A program made the translations under genes and the position numbers. DNA of 64,000 bases from Paenibacillus sp. JQZ6Y-1. GTDB lineage: Bacteria > Bacillota > Bacilli > Paenibacillales > Paenibacillaceae. The DNA lies in NCBI RefSeq assembly GCF_040719145.1, contig NZ_JBFDUZ010000003.1, positions 186,001 to 250,000 of the forward strand, read 5' to 3'. The notes beneath the pieces were generated by a model. The model saw nothing but the letters and a program-made list of their open reading frames with translations, was not told the origin of the DNA and ran no database searches. Every line of letters starts with the position of its first letter. The first letter of the stretch is position 1. Positions 28,056 to 36,626 of this stretch are shown here, one piece after another.

Positions 28056-29132
28056 ATGAAAAACTTTGTCATTCTAGGCGGAGGCTACGGCGGCATTACG
28101 CTGCTGCACGAACTGCTGGATCAGAAAATACCGGCGGATACCCAACTGATTTTGGTAGACCGCATGCCATTTCAAGGGCTGAAAACCGAATACTACGCAT
28201 TGGCGGCAGGCACATCCTCCGATATGGAGTTGCGCGTAAAATATCCAACTCATCCCAAGCTGAATATTCGTTATGGCGAAGTGACCGGCATTCAATTGGA
28301 CGAGAAAAGTATCCAGTTTGAAGATGGTGAATCGCTCGCTTACGATCAGCTGGTTATCGCACTGGGCTGTACTGACAATTTCCACGGCGTACCCGGCGCA
28401 GATGAATATACATGCACGATTCAAACCTTTGAAGCGACTCGCGAGACATATCGTCGCATCAACAATCTGCCTCCACAATCGACGGTTAATATTGTCGGTG
28501 GTGGTCTGAGTGGTATTGAGATCGCTGCGGAGATTCGGGAAAGTCGCGAAGATCTGCATGTACGCATCCTGGATCGCGGTGAACGTCTACTCTCCTCTTC
28601 ACCAGCACGTATGTCCAAATACGTAGAAGCATGGTTCCGCGAGCATAATGTAGAGCTTCGCAACAAAATCAATATTAGCCGTGTCGAAGCAGATTGCGTC
28701 TATAACGGACCCGACGAGCGTATTCCTGCGGATATTACAGTATGGACTGCCGGTATTCGTCCCGTGCCGCTGATTGATGAACTGAATGTTAACCAAGATA
28801 ACTCTGGTCGCGTCATTCTGGATGATCTGTACCGCATCCCAGGTCGCCCAGAAGTATTTGTATGCGGTGATTGCGCTTCTCTGCCATTCGCAGCCAGCGC
28901 ACAAGCAGCAGAGTCTCAGGCGGAGCAGATTGCTAACGTCGTCGTTGCTGGTTGGAAAGGCGAAACACCAAAAGTACAACCACTTAAGCTGAAAGGTACA
29001 CTCGGTGCACTTGGTAAGCATGCGGGCTTTGGCTCCGGCTTTGGCTTTGGCGGCAAAAGCTCCGTTACCGGTCGTGTTCCTCGCCTGCTGAAAAGTGGCG
29101 TACTGTGGATGTCCAAGCACCATTTCGGCTAG
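28056..29132 (+). CDS. NAD(P)/FAD-dependent oxidoreductase, YutJ/NDH-2-like
   Basis: A 358-residue NDH-2-like flavoprotein. It has a FAD fold (FVILGGGYGGITLLHELL), an NAD fold (VNIVGGGLSGIEIAAEI) and a late FAD motif VFVCGDCASLPF. I start at ATG 28056 with AAGGGAGAAG upstream; the open frame further upstream lacks such a site. It lies beside YuzB and YutI homologues, the same neighbourhood as yutJ in B. subtilis, so a YutJ role is likely. Whether it reduces quinone is not certain. The C-terminal part (GFGSGFGFGGKSS) is Gly-rich and short for a membrane anchor. Confidence 0.9.
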   Translation: MKNFVILGGGYGGITLLHELLDQKIPADTQLILVDRMPFQGLKTEYYALAAGTSSDMELRVKYPTHPKLNIRYGEVTGIQLDEKSIQFEDGESLAYDQLVIALGCTDNFHGVPGADEYTCTIQTFEATRETYRRINNLPPQSTVNIVGGGLSGIEIAAEIRESREDLHVRILDRGERLLSSSPARMSKYVEAWFREHNVELRNKINISRVEADCVYNGPDERIPADITVWTAGIRPVPLIDELNVNQDNSGRVILDDLYRIPGRPEVFVCGDCASLPFAASAQAAESQAEQIANVVVAGWKGETPKVQPLKLKGTLGALGKHAGFGSGFGFGGKSSVTGRVPRLLKSGVLWMSKHHFG

Positions 29133-29188
29133 GATATACTATTATCGCGATCTGATACAGGTCGGTTACACTAGAATAGAATATACAA

Positions 29189-29252
29189 CAAAAACCTTCT
29201 ATATCCGTACGTTGGAGCTACTGCTCCTTGTACGGGATAGAAGGTTTTTTTA
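29189..29252. terminator. bidirectional terminator between the YutJ-like gene and YuzB
   Basis: AAAAACCTTCTATATCCGTAC and GTACGGGATAGAAGGTTTTTTT form a long stem with a short inner GAGC/GCTC pair. T-runs occur on both strands, and it separates convergent genes. Confidence 0.93.
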
Positions 29253-29271
29253 TGACGCTATTGATCATCTG

Positions 29272-29526
29272 TCAATCGAGATCCAGATTCGCCCACGCAT
29301 CGGCTTCGGCGATCTTTTCCTTGATTAAAGTATATAGGGAATCAGCATCGTCCGCTGATACGATCTCTCCGTTGACCAGTGCATACGGCATAGCGTAGCA
29401 TTGTCCGCAGTTGCCAAGACAGCCATACTCTACTACATCATAATCCGGGTTGCCTTCCAGCTCCTTCAGGATCATGTCCGTCCCATTATGCATATTGCTT
29501 TGGCAAAATTCGATAATCGGTCTCAT
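29272..29526 (-). CDS. YuzB-like protein (DUF1450)
   Basis: An 84-residue protein opening MRPIIEFCQSNMHNGTD, with YGCLGNCGQCYAMPYALVNG in the centre. The four cysteines resemble a thioredoxin-like [2Fe-2S] ferredoxin fold. B. subtilis YuzB is similar in size and gene order. The start at 29526 is chosen because the family begins there. Its role is not established; the neighbourhood suggests Fe-S or redox work. Confidence 0.9.
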   Translation of the reverse strand: MRPIIEFCQSNMHNGTDMILKELEGNPDYDVVEYGCLGNCGQCYAMPYALVNGEIVSADDADSLYTLIKEKIAEADAWANLDLD

Positions 29527-29771
29527 TATATATAACACTCCAATCTGTATTGCTCTGTGATGCTCGCTTTTTGGCATGATTCTTGTGCGTAGCCCACTCC
29601 ATTTCTAACAAAAGTAAAAGGTCTGCAAACCTGCAATTGACTGCACAGATCAGCCATCTTTTGCAGCGCTACATCCTTTTTATTCTAGCACGATGTGCCT
29701 CTTCTGTATCGGATAATAAGGCAAATTTTAAAATAAATTTGAAATGAGTATAAAAATCAATGGTACAAATG

Positions 29772-29800
29772 CTGAAATTGGTTTACTTTTATATTATAAT
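29772..29800 (+). promoter_or_regulatory. sigma-A promoter of the NifU-like gene
   Basis: CTGAAA (29772-29777) and TATAAT (29795-29800) at 17-base spacing, about 25 bases upstream of the ATG. Confidence 0.6.
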
Positions 29801-29825
29801 GTAGTTACGAAAGGAGTTGAACAAT

Positions 29826-30074
29826 ATGAGTGATAATAGCGTACAAACACAAATGTATGATGAAGTGCTTGAAGTGCTGGATAAATTGCGTCCGTTCCTG
29901 CAACGCGATGGCGGTGACGTGGAACTGGTAGACGTTGAAGACGGTATCGTCAAACTGAAGCTGATGGGTGCATGCGGTAGCTGCCCAAGCTCCACGATCA
30001 CACTGAAAGCTGGTATTGAGCGCGCCCTTTTCGAAGAAGTTGAAGGTGTGGAAGAGGTTGTACAGGTATTCTAA
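29826..30074 (+). CDS. NifU-like Fe-S scaffold/carrier, YutI type
   Basis: An 82-residue stand-alone NifU C-terminal domain. The family pattern [17 protein letters not shown] and the CxxC in [14 protein letters not shown], which binds a [4Fe-4S] cluster in the family, are clear. The ATG at 29826 lies 9 bases after AAGGAG. It matches B. subtilis YutI in size and neighbourhood (YuzB and YutJ). Likely role: Fe-S carrier for enzymes such as MqnE. Confidence 0.94.
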   Translation: MSDNSVQTQMYDEVLEVLDKLRPFLQRDGGDVELVDVEDGIVKLKLMGACGSCPSSTITLKAGIERALFEEVEGVEEVVQVF

Positions 30075-30116
30075 TCTGTTTCCTGTTCATGCTTAACGTA
30101 TAGGCGATTACCAGCC

Positions 30117-30153
30117 AAAAGAGACCTTTCCACTACGGAAGGGTCTCTTTTTT
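30117..30153. terminator. bidirectional terminator between yutI-like gene and SDR gene
   Basis: AAAAGAGACCTTTCC / GGAAGGGTCTCTTTTTT around ACTAC; T-runs occur on both strands. Confidence 0.93.
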
Positions 30154-30160
30154 ATGCTGA

Positions 30161-30931
30161 TTATTTACCAACGTAGGGACGGATCGGGTCCAGCCCGCCG
30201 GAGATGTCCATAATATTGCCTGTGATAAAATCAGAATCCTGCTCGCACAGATACGAGATGACACGGGCGATATCCTCGCCGCTTCCCGGGCGTCCACGCG
30301 GGGTTTCGCCATCGCTCATCCCGAGTACATCCTCAATCCGCTTTTCCTTGTTGTCGCCGCGTATATCACCCGGACAGATCATATTCACGGTGATGCCATT
30401 GGATGCTTCCTCTACAGCAAGTGTTTTGGTAAAGGACACCAAGCCGACTTTAGCTGCTGCATAGACCGCGCGATGTGGCCATGAACGCGATTCAGCAGCA
30501 TGACCAAAGCCAAAGTGGATAATACGCCCCCACTTACGTTCACGCATACCAGACAGCACCCGATGATCCAGCAGCATCGTGCCGATCAGATTGCCCTGTA
30601 GCAGCTCCATAATCTCGGAACGCTCATAGTCGGCAAATAAGCGCCGTTCACGGATAAAGGGTCCCGCGTTGTTCACCAGAATGTCGACTGTACCTAGCTG
30701 CTGCTCCACCTCATCCACCAAACGGTCAATGTCCTGCTCTTTAGATACATTTGCCTGCACCGCAATACAGTGCACGCCCATATGTTCAATCTGTCGCTGA
30801 AGCTGCTCCGCTTCCTCTCGACTGTGTACGTAATTCAATGCAATATGATGACCCTGGCTCGCCAATGTGAGCGCCGTCATTTTGCCAAGACCTTTGGCAC
30901 TTCCGGTAATAAGGGCGGTTTTACGTTCCAA
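30161..30931 (-). CDS. short-chain dehydrogenase/reductase (SDR) with an altered catalytic serine
   Basis: A 256-residue classical SDR. The cofactor motif is TGSAKGLGKM (TGxxxGxG), followed by VDILVNNAGPF (NNAG) and the active-site YAAAK. The usual catalytic Ser 13 residues before the Tyr is replaced: the segment reads IIHFGFGHAAESRSW, with His at that place. The C terminus DFITGNIMDISGGL is typical. Most likely NAD(P)H-dependent, but the change means the usual chemistry cannot be assumed. Substrate unknown; it ends at the shared terminator. Confidence 0.88.
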   Translation of the reverse strand: MERKTALITGSAKGLGKMTALTLASQGHHIALNYVHSREEAEQLQRQIEHMGVHCIAVQANVSKEQDIDRLVDEVEQQLGTVDILVNNAGPFIRERRLFADYERSEIMELLQGNLIGTMLLDHRVLSGMRERKWGRIIHFGFGHAAESRSWPHRAVYAAAKVGLVSFTKTLAVEEASNGITVNMICPGDIRGDNKEKRIEDVLGMSDGETPRGRPGSGEDIARVISYLCEQDSDFITGNIMDISGGLDPIRPYVGK

Positions 30932-31175
30932 TCGTGTGCCTCCTTCAATCGATCTTGCGTACGTTTCATGTCCAGTGTACCGATTTATTTACTACAATGT
31001 CAAAATAGTGAGTACATTTCATTTCGTATCTCTGACAATACAGCAGGTTAGCTATCAAATTCCTTACCCGTGCTGTGATTGGTTTGAAACTCCACCCTAT
31101 TTGCAGTACATTAGAAAAAGAAGCATGTAAACAAGGAATTCGTGCTCCATAGAACCTGAGGAAAGGAACATGATC

Positions 31176-31655
31176 ATGAGTTCAGCCAAAGCCAAAACGA
31201 ATGCCATGCGCATTCTAGATAAAGAACATATCACGTATCACGTACACGAATACGATCCCGAAGACGGTCAAGTACACGGCAATGCCGTAGCCGAAAAAAT
31301 TGGTAAGCCTGCTGAGATCGTACATAAAACACTCGTCACCCGTGGAAAACATGGGCTGCATATCTTCGTCATTCCTGTCGCGGAAGAACTGGACCTCAAA
31401 CAAGCAGCACGAGCAGCAAACGAGAAAAAGCTCGATATGCTGCCTGTGAAGGAGCTACTCGCCCATACTGGCTATATTCGTGGTGGTTGCTCCCCCGTTG
31501 GCATGAAAAAGCTCTATCCTACCTTTATTGATCATCGTGCGGAGACGCTGGAAACGATCATCGTTAGCGCTGGTAAGGTGGGGATGCAGGTGGAGCTTGC
31601 GCCACAGCAACTGGCAGAGGTGGTCAAAGCCCAATTTGCTGAGGTGTGCATTTGA
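31176..31655 (+). CDS. ybaK: Cys-tRNA(Pro)/Cys-tRNA(Cys) deacylase, YbaK type
   Basis: A 159-residue YbaK/ProX editing-domain protein, which hydrolyses mischarged Cys-tRNA(Pro). Family features are the Lys in VHKTLVTRGKHG, GYIRGGCSPVGMKK and the late IIVSAGKVGMQVEL. Two ATGs compete: 31176 lies 8 bases after AAGGA and is preferred over 31170. It has no operon partner. Confidence 0.93.
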   Translation: MSSAKAKTNAMRILDKEHITYHVHEYDPEDGQVHGNAVAEKIGKPAEIVHKTLVTRGKHGLHIFVIPVAEELDLKQAARAANEKKLDMLPVKELLAHTGYIRGGCSPVGMKKLYPTFIDHRAETLETIIVSAGKVGMQVELAPQQLAEVVKAQFAEVCI

Positions 31656-31738
31656 TTGTAATTGTATGTATGTGCAGATGCTTAGTGCATTTCTGTAGAG
31701 ATTAATGGTGGCTTGATGGATATCGGCTTGAGGAATAT

Positions 31739-31780
31739 AAAAAGAGCATCCCGCTTGTCATAAGCGGAATGCTCTTTTTG
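31739..31780. terminator. metQ terminator
   Basis: AAAAAGAGCATTCCGCTT and AAGCGGGATGCTCTTTTT (minus strand) form a near-perfect stem with T-runs on both strands; it also closes the ybaK transcript. Confidence 0.93.
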
Positions 31781-31804
31781 ATTTGTTCATCTGTTCGCAA
31801 TGAC

Positions 31805-32647
31805 TTAGAATGCAGGGATAACTGCACCTTTGTACTGTTCTTCAATGAACTTTTTGGTATCATCGGAAGTCAGCGCTTTTGCCAGCTTTTGGATTGCTTC
31901 GGAATCTTTGTTATCTGCACGGGATACCAGATAGTTGGCATATGGAGCGCTGCTATCTTCCACCACCAGTGCAGATTTAGGATCGATTTTTGCTTCCAGT
32001 ACATAGTTCATGTTGATCATCGCCATATCGACTTGATCCAGCTGACGAGTCAGCATCGCTGCATCCAGCTCTTTGAATTGCAGGTTTTTCGGGTTGGATG
32101 TGATGTCTTTGATAGTCGAAGTGATGTTTGTTTTGTCTTTCAGCTCGATCAGACCGTTATTAGCCAGCAGGATCAGTGCACGCGCACCGTTGGATACTTC
32201 GTTCGGGATCGCGATGGTTGCACCGTCAGGCAGTTGGTCAAGCGACGTATACTTTTTGGAATATCCACCGAATGGCTCGATGTGTACACCTTGTACCGTT
32301 ACCAGATCCATACCACGGGATTTGTTTTGCTCATCCAAGTAAGGCTTTGTTTGGAAATAGTTTGCGTCCAGCTTGCCGTCATTCAGCTGTACGTTTGGTT
32401 GGATGTAGTCTGTGAATTCAACAACATCTAGGTTAACGCCTTCTGCTTCCAGCGTTGGTTTCAGGTGATTCAGGATTTCAGCATGCGGTACAGCAGTTGC
32501 GCCGACGCGCAGCGTTACTGGCTCAGAAGAGCTACCGGAAGCACCGGATTGTGCGGACTCATTACTATTGCTGGAAGAGCTGTTACCACAAGCGGCAACA
32601 ACCGCAATCAGCATTACGCTAAGAAGTGCAAGCAACCATTTTTTCAT
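31805..32647 (-). CDS. metQ: methionine ABC transporter substrate-binding lipoprotein
   Basis: A 280-residue NlpA/MetQ lipoprotein that binds D- and L-methionine outside the membrane and delivers it to MetNI. The lipobox is AVVAAC, followed by a Ser/Asn-rich linker. The family landmarks TLRVGATAVPHAEIL, VNLDVVEFTDYIQPN and LDANYFQTKPYLDE are present. Two ATGs stand 6 bases apart; 32647 has better spacing from AGGGGAA. It is third in metN-metI-metQ, under the S-box. Confidence 0.96.
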   Translation of the reverse strand: MKKWLLALLSVMLIAVVAACGNSSSSNSNESAQSGASGSSSEPVTLRVGATAVPHAEILNHLKPTLEAEGVNLDVVEFTDYIQPNVQLNDGKLDANYFQTKPYLDEQNKSRGMDLVTVQGVHIEPFGGYSKKYTSLDQLPDGATIAIPNEVSNGARALILLANNGLIELKDKTNITSTIKDITSNPKNLQFKELDAAMLTRQLDQVDMAMINMNYVLEAKIDPKSALVVEDSSAPYANYLVSRADNKDSEAIQKLAKALTSDDTKKFIEEQYKGAVIPAF

Positions 32648-32726
32648 GTTCATGTTCCCCTTTTTCTAATGTAGTATGAGTATGATAAAAGTGTCATAAA
32701 CGCATTATACCTACCCGATAACTTGC

Positions 32727-33404
32727 TTATCGGCGTGAAAAATGAATCACCAGACGATCGCCCAGCATTTGTAGCGCCTGTACGATGACAACCATCAGTA
32801 CGACCGCTACGAGCATAACGCCCATATCATAACGGTAATAACCGTAGTTGATTGCGAGTGTACCCAGTCCACCTGCACCGATCATACCAGCCATCGCTGT
32901 ATTGGATACCAGTGCGACGATTGTTACGGTCAGACCAGCCAGCAGTCCCGGCATCGCTTCGCGCAGCAGTACTTTACCGACAACTTGCCCAGTTGATGCA
33001 CCCATCGCATACGCTGCTTCAATCACACCGCGATCCACTTCACGCAGCGCAGTCTCCACTAGCCGTGCAAAAAACGGCGCAGCCGCAATAACAAGTGGTG
33101 GGATCGTTCCTTTGACACCAATCGATGTACCAACAATCATGGCCGTCACCGGCAGCAAAGCCACAATCAGGATAATAAATGGTACGGAACGCAAAATATT
33201 CACGATAACCGACAGTACCGTATACAATCCGCGTAAAAAGCCGGATGTAGAACGTGCCGTCATAAACAGCAATACGCCTAGCGGCAGACCAATCAGCAAA
33301 GTAAACAGTCCAGATGCTCCGACCATCTCTAGCGTCTCAATCGTCGCTGTACCGAATTCGCTCCAGTCAATCTGTGAAAAGTCCAGTTCGCCAAAGTTGC
33401 TCAC
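32727..33404 (-). CDS. metI: methionine ABC transporter permease
   Basis: A 225-residue MetI with five membrane helices. The EAA loop reads EAAYAMGASTGQVVGKVLLREA, shown here in part, which contacts MetN. GAGGLGTLAINYGYYR near the C terminus is conserved in the family. Its start overlaps the end of metN by 4 bases (ATGA), indicating coupled translation. Confidence 0.96.
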   Translation of the reverse strand: MSNFGELDFSQIDWSEFGTATIETLEMVGASGLFTLLIGLPLGVLLFMTARSTSGFLRGLYTVLSVIVNILRSVPFIILIVALLPVTAMIVGTSIGVKGTIPPLVIAAAPFFARLVETALREVDRGVIEAAYAMGASTGQVVGKVLLREAMPGLLAGLTVTIVALVSNTAMAGMIGAGGLGTLAINYGYYRYDMGVMLVAVVLMVVIVQALQMLGDRLVIHFSRR

Positions 33405-34420
33405 GATTCCATCACCTCCACATTCAGACCTTCCGCTTTCAGCGTTTCCAGCGTTCGCTGCACTGCAGCCGATTCACCGTCAAAGCGTACAACCAGTTGT
33501 CCATACGGCACACTTTTTAGCGTTCCGATCGTTCCTTGTAAAATAGCAAAGTCTACACCGGTTGCGCGTACGGCACGCGACAAAATCGAATCGTACGTCT
33601 TCTCTCCAAGGAACGAGACTTTCACAGCCAATGAAGAAGCGCTGTGTGGACCTGCCAGCACAGCATCGAGCAATGTACCCTCGCTCGATTCGCGCGTAAT
33701 GAAGTCGCGCGTAACCACATGCTGCGGCTTCAGGAACACTTCCGCAACAGGACCCTGCTCCACAATGCCACCCTGATGAATGACGGCAACACGGTCACAG
33801 ATCGTCTGAATTACATTCATTTCATGCGTGATGAGCACAATCGTCAGATGAAAGCGCTGATTAATATCCAGCAGTAGATTGAGGATTGAGTTCGTTGTCT
33901 GCGGATCAAGCGCAGACGTCGCTTCATCACACAGAAGTACATCCGGGTCGCTTGCCAATGCACGAGCGATACCGACACGCTGCTTCTGTCCACCAGACAG
34001 CTGCGCTGGATACTTGCGCGCATGAGCTTCCAGACCGACCAGATTCAGCAGCTCCTGCACACGAGAGCGGATTTTCGCTTCCGGCGTTTTCACCAGTCTC
34101 AGCGGGAAGGCGATATTGTCATACACCGTTGCTGAGGAGAGCAGATTGAAATGCTGAAAGATCATGCCAATTTTACGGCGACGGGTTTGCAATGCCCGCT
34201 TGCCTAGTCGAGTCATATCCACATCATCAATCCAGACATGCCCAGAAGTTGGACGCTCCAACAAATTGATACATCGGATCAGTGTACTTTTGCCTGCACC
34301 GGAATGACCGATCACACCGAAAATTTCACCCTTTTCGATCGACAGGTTCAGGTTATCCAGTGCCGGACTCAGGTTCTTGCCTTTTCCGTATACTTTGGTT
34401 AGGTTCTCAAGACGGATCAA
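33401..34420 (-). CDS. metN: methionine ABC transporter ATP-binding protein
   Basis: A 339-residue ABC ATPase. It has Walker A GHSGAGKST, signature LSGGQKQR, Walker B LLCDEATSALD and an H-loop VLITHEM, followed by a C-terminal NIL domain (from about residue 260), which senses methionine in the family. The start is TTG 34420: GGGAGGAGG lies 8 bases before it, whereas the longer TTG at 34447 would put the ribosome site inside the gene. Confidence 0.96.
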   Translation of the reverse strand: MIRLENLTKVYGKGKNLSPALDNLNLSIEKGEIFGVIGHSGAGKSTLIRCINLLERPTSGHVWIDDVDMTRLGKRALQTRRRKIGMIFQHFNLLSSATVYDNIAFPLRLVKTPEAKIRSRVQELLNLVGLEAHARKYPAQLSGGQKQRVGIARALASDPDVLLCDEATSALDPQTTNSILNLLLDINQRFHLTIVLITHEMNVIQTICDRVAVIHQGGIVEQGPVAEVFLKPQHVVTRDFITRESSEGTLLDAVLAGPHSASSLAVKVSFLGEKTYDSILSRAVRATGVDFAILQGTIGTLKSVPYGQLVVRFDGESAAVQRTLETLKAEGLNVEVMES

Positions 34421-34498
34421 ACGTATGGTCCTCCTCCCTGTTGTCAATCATGTTGCGATTTCGTTCGTATCTATTTTCAACTGGTTCTTTTTATACAC

Positions 34499-34532
34499 AA
34501 AAAAGAGCCCATTTCCTGCAGAAAAGGGCTCT
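34499..34532 (-). terminator. S-box regulated terminator
   Basis: Minus-strand AGAGCCCTTTTCTG / CAGGAAATGGGCTCT followed by TTTTTT, immediately downstream of the SAM aptamer and before metN. Confidence 0.93.
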
Positions 34533-34551
34533 CTATCCGTAAGATATTGCC

Positions 34552-34704
34552 TTCTCATCTGCCAAAATCACAGACTGTGCATATGCTGTACAGCTGTCAT
34601 CTTGTAGGATTTAGCACCATGTCATTTTGAAAAGGCGTATTGCCATCCGCAAAATCGGTTGCCGGGCTTCATCGGGCCAGTCCCTCCACCACTCTCGATA
34701 AGAA
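34552..34704 (-). ncRNA. SAM-I riboswitch (S-box) of metNIQ
   Basis: The minus strand carries the S-box core in order: P1 strand TTCTTATC, GAGAGTGGTGGAGGGACTGG, CCCGATGAAGCCCGGCAACC, then GGTGCTAAATCC, and closing GGCAGATGAGAA. P1 pairs 34697-34704 with 34552-34559. In this class SAM binding favours the terminator just downstream, so metNIQ is turned off when SAM is plentiful. Confidence 0.97.
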
Positions 34705-34917
34705 AATATGAAAACATCGAATGAAAATCTTTACTCAGTATATTGAACTTCACAGTCTTTGTAAAGTGCAAAATCCGCTTTTTTCACCTATTTCAGCAAA
34801 TATTCATATTGGTAGAAAGTTCCGCCATTTCCCGTTCACATCCAGTTATATGGTGTATGGGAAGATGCAAAATGGTGTACGATGCTGGAATAAAATCATT
34901 GTTGTCTCATATGAAAA
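34705..34917. other. region upstream of the metNIQ leader
   Basis: About 210 AT-rich bases holding the metNIQ promoter; no gene was seen. Confidence 0.4.
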
Positions 34918-34953
34918 CAGCTGACAAACACCATGAGATCGGTGTTGTCAGCT
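34918..34953 (-). terminator. ctaA terminator
   Basis: CAGCTGACAACACC and GGTGTTTGTCAGCTG (minus strand) pair with one bulge, followed by TTTTC. It is downstream of ctaA. Confidence 0.8.
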
Positions 34954-35017
34954 GGTATGCAACTCGTAGCTCGTAGCTCGTGCTAATGGTGCTGCGGTAC
35001 AAATGATTTGTATATCA

Positions 35018-36028
35018 TCAACGTGGTGCAGGCACGCCTTTGTCGCTTGGTGTTTCTTTGTTCCATGCGTCCGGCGCAATCTCACCGCGTGGACCGCGAC
35101 TCAATTGCCATGTACGCAGACTCATATAACACAGAATCCCGAACAGGAACTGGATTAATAATGTATGCGCCATTGTAGCGAAGAAGTAGATTTCCGGTAC
35201 GCTCATGGTGAAGATGTTGACTGCACCGCTGACAAATTGCAGCAGAATGAACAGGACTGCAATCAGACCCATTTTGCGAATGCCCGGATTGTTCGGATGG
35301 TAACGATATGCGTAATGACCAAGAATCGCAATAACGATCACCAGTGCCACTGCTGCTACACGGTGCAGGAAGGCAACAGCTACACCACCAGACAATTCCG
35401 GTACAATTGCTCCGTTACAAAGCGGGAACCCAGAACAACCGCCGCGCGAATCCGTATGCGTCACAAACGCTCCGGTGTAAACGACAATATACGTGAAGAT
35501 CGTAGCAAACCAAGTCAGATTACGGAAGCCCTTGCTGACTGGCGGCTGATTGGACAGATCATGTGTCTGTTGGCGAATATGCAATCGCCGCGCTGTGAAT
35601 GCCATCAGCATCGCACTGGAGAAAGCGATCATCGCAAAGCCAAAGTGCAATGCCATCACAGCCGAGGATTGGGAAAAGACAACCGCCATCGCGCCCATAA
35701 TTGCCTGCAAAATAACGAATATAAATGTCAGCAGCGCATACAGTCGCAATTCACGATTTTTGTTAAAAAACATAAATCCGATAAACGAGAACAATGCAGT
35801 CAAACCAGCAAATCCGCTCACTGCTCGGTGCGTGTACTCAATCAACGAGGCGATCGTATAAGCGGGAATAAATTGACCGTGACAGAGCGGCCATTGTGCA
35901 CCGCATCCCATTCCAGAGCCGGTCTTCGTAACGACCAAACCGCCCATTGTAGCCAAAAACATAGCGATACAGGTTATATAGCTCAACCATTTTAACTGTC
36001 GAATCGTGATCAGTGGCTTACGTGCCAT
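35018..36028 (-). CDS. ctaA: heme A synthase
   Basis: A 336-residue CtaA/COX15 membrane protein with about eight helices. It oxidises the C8 methyl of heme O to make heme A for cytochrome aa3. Conserved His are in IEYTHRAVSG, MALHFGFAM, FLHRVAAVAL and MAHTLLIQF; extracytoplasmic Cys pairs lie in GCGAQWPLCHG and GGCSGFPLCNG. The ATG at 36028 is preferred over an upstream GTG. Its partner ctaB lies 16 kb away at 52347, whereas in B. subtilis the two are adjacent. Confidence 0.95.
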   Translation of the reverse strand: MARKPLITIRQLKWLSYITCIAMFLATMGGLVVTKTGSGMGCGAQWPLCHGQFIPAYTIASLIEYTHRAVSGFAGLTALFSFIGFMFFNKNRELRLYALLTFIFVILQAIMGAMAVVFSQSSAVMALHFGFAMIAFSSAMLMAFTARRLHIRQQTHDLSNQPPVSKGFRNLTWFATIFTYIVVYTGAFVTHTDSRGGCSGFPLCNGAIVPELSGGVAVAFLHRVAAVALVIVIAILGHYAYRYHPNNPGIRKMGLIAVLFILLQFVSGAVNIFTMSVPEIYFFATMAHTLLIQFLFGILCYMSLRTWQLSRGPRGEIAPDAWNKETPSDKGVPAPR

Positions 36029-36161
36029 AATAAGAATCACCCGCTGTTTAGTTAATAGTGACGTTCATGTGAAGTCCTCTTTTATTATAACGAAAGGACG
36101 GGCGGAGATACCGTATGCTTTGTGACAAAAAATGATCAATCTTGCCTGTACATCCAACGTA

Positions 36162-36196
36162 AACAGCCTGCTCCGCATCAGATGGGAACAGGCTGT
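36162..36196 (-). terminator. terminator after the thioredoxin-like gene
   Basis: ACAGCCTGTTCCC / GGAGCAGGCTGTTT on the minus strand; the stem is good and the T-run weak. Confidence 0.65.
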
Positions 36197-36198
36197 AA

Positions 36199-36262
36199 GG
36201 TAGTACTTTTTATTCGGCAGTTTGTGCATTGGTAGTACTTTTTATTCGGCAGTTTGTGCATT
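36199..36262. repeat. 32-bp perfect tandem duplication at the 3' end of the thioredoxin-like gene
   Basis: Positions 36199-36230 and 36231-36262 are identical. The unit carries the last codons (NAQTAE-stop) of the upstream copy, so the real stop at 36242 is followed by a second non-translated copy of the gene end. Confidence 0.95.
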
Positions 36263-36598
36263 CAGTGTATTGTACACTTCAACTGCACGATCCAAAAACT
36301 GCTCAATTTCTTGACGGGATTTGCGCGCTTTGTTAACAAAACGGATCAATTCTTTGCCGTTCGCATAAGCTACAAAGCTTGGGATGCCCATAATATTTTG
36401 CTCTTGGCTCACGTCGCCCACGCCATCCACATCTACTTCCACCAGTCGCAGACGATCTGCATAGTGAGACTCTACCTCTGGCATAAATGGATCGATATAC
36501 TTGCAGTCTCCGCACCAATCGGCTTTGAACACAGCAATCGTCAATTCTGGTGAAGCAATGGTTGTATGAAAGCTTTCGCTTGTATTGATGATTTGCAT
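36242..36598 (-). CDS. thioredoxin-family protein
   Basis: A 118-residue thioredoxin fold with active site ADWCGDCKY (WCGDC) and cis-Pro MGIPSFVAY. The motif differs from TrxA (WCGPC) and resembles YtpP-type thioredoxin-like proteins of Bacillota; the role is probably cytosolic disulfide exchange. There is no signal peptide. The C-terminal six residues are repeated after the stop because of the 32-bp duplication. Starts with AGGAGGAATAGGTC upstream. Confidence 0.9.
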   Translation of the reverse strand: MQIINTSESFHTTIASPELTIAVFKADWCGDCKYIDPFMPEVESHYADRLRLVEVDVDGVGDVSQEQNIMGIPSFVAYANGKELIRFVNKARKSRQEIEQFLDRAVEVYNTLNAQTAE

Positions 36599-36626
36599 GA
36601 CCTATTCCTCCTTTTGGAACATCAAA

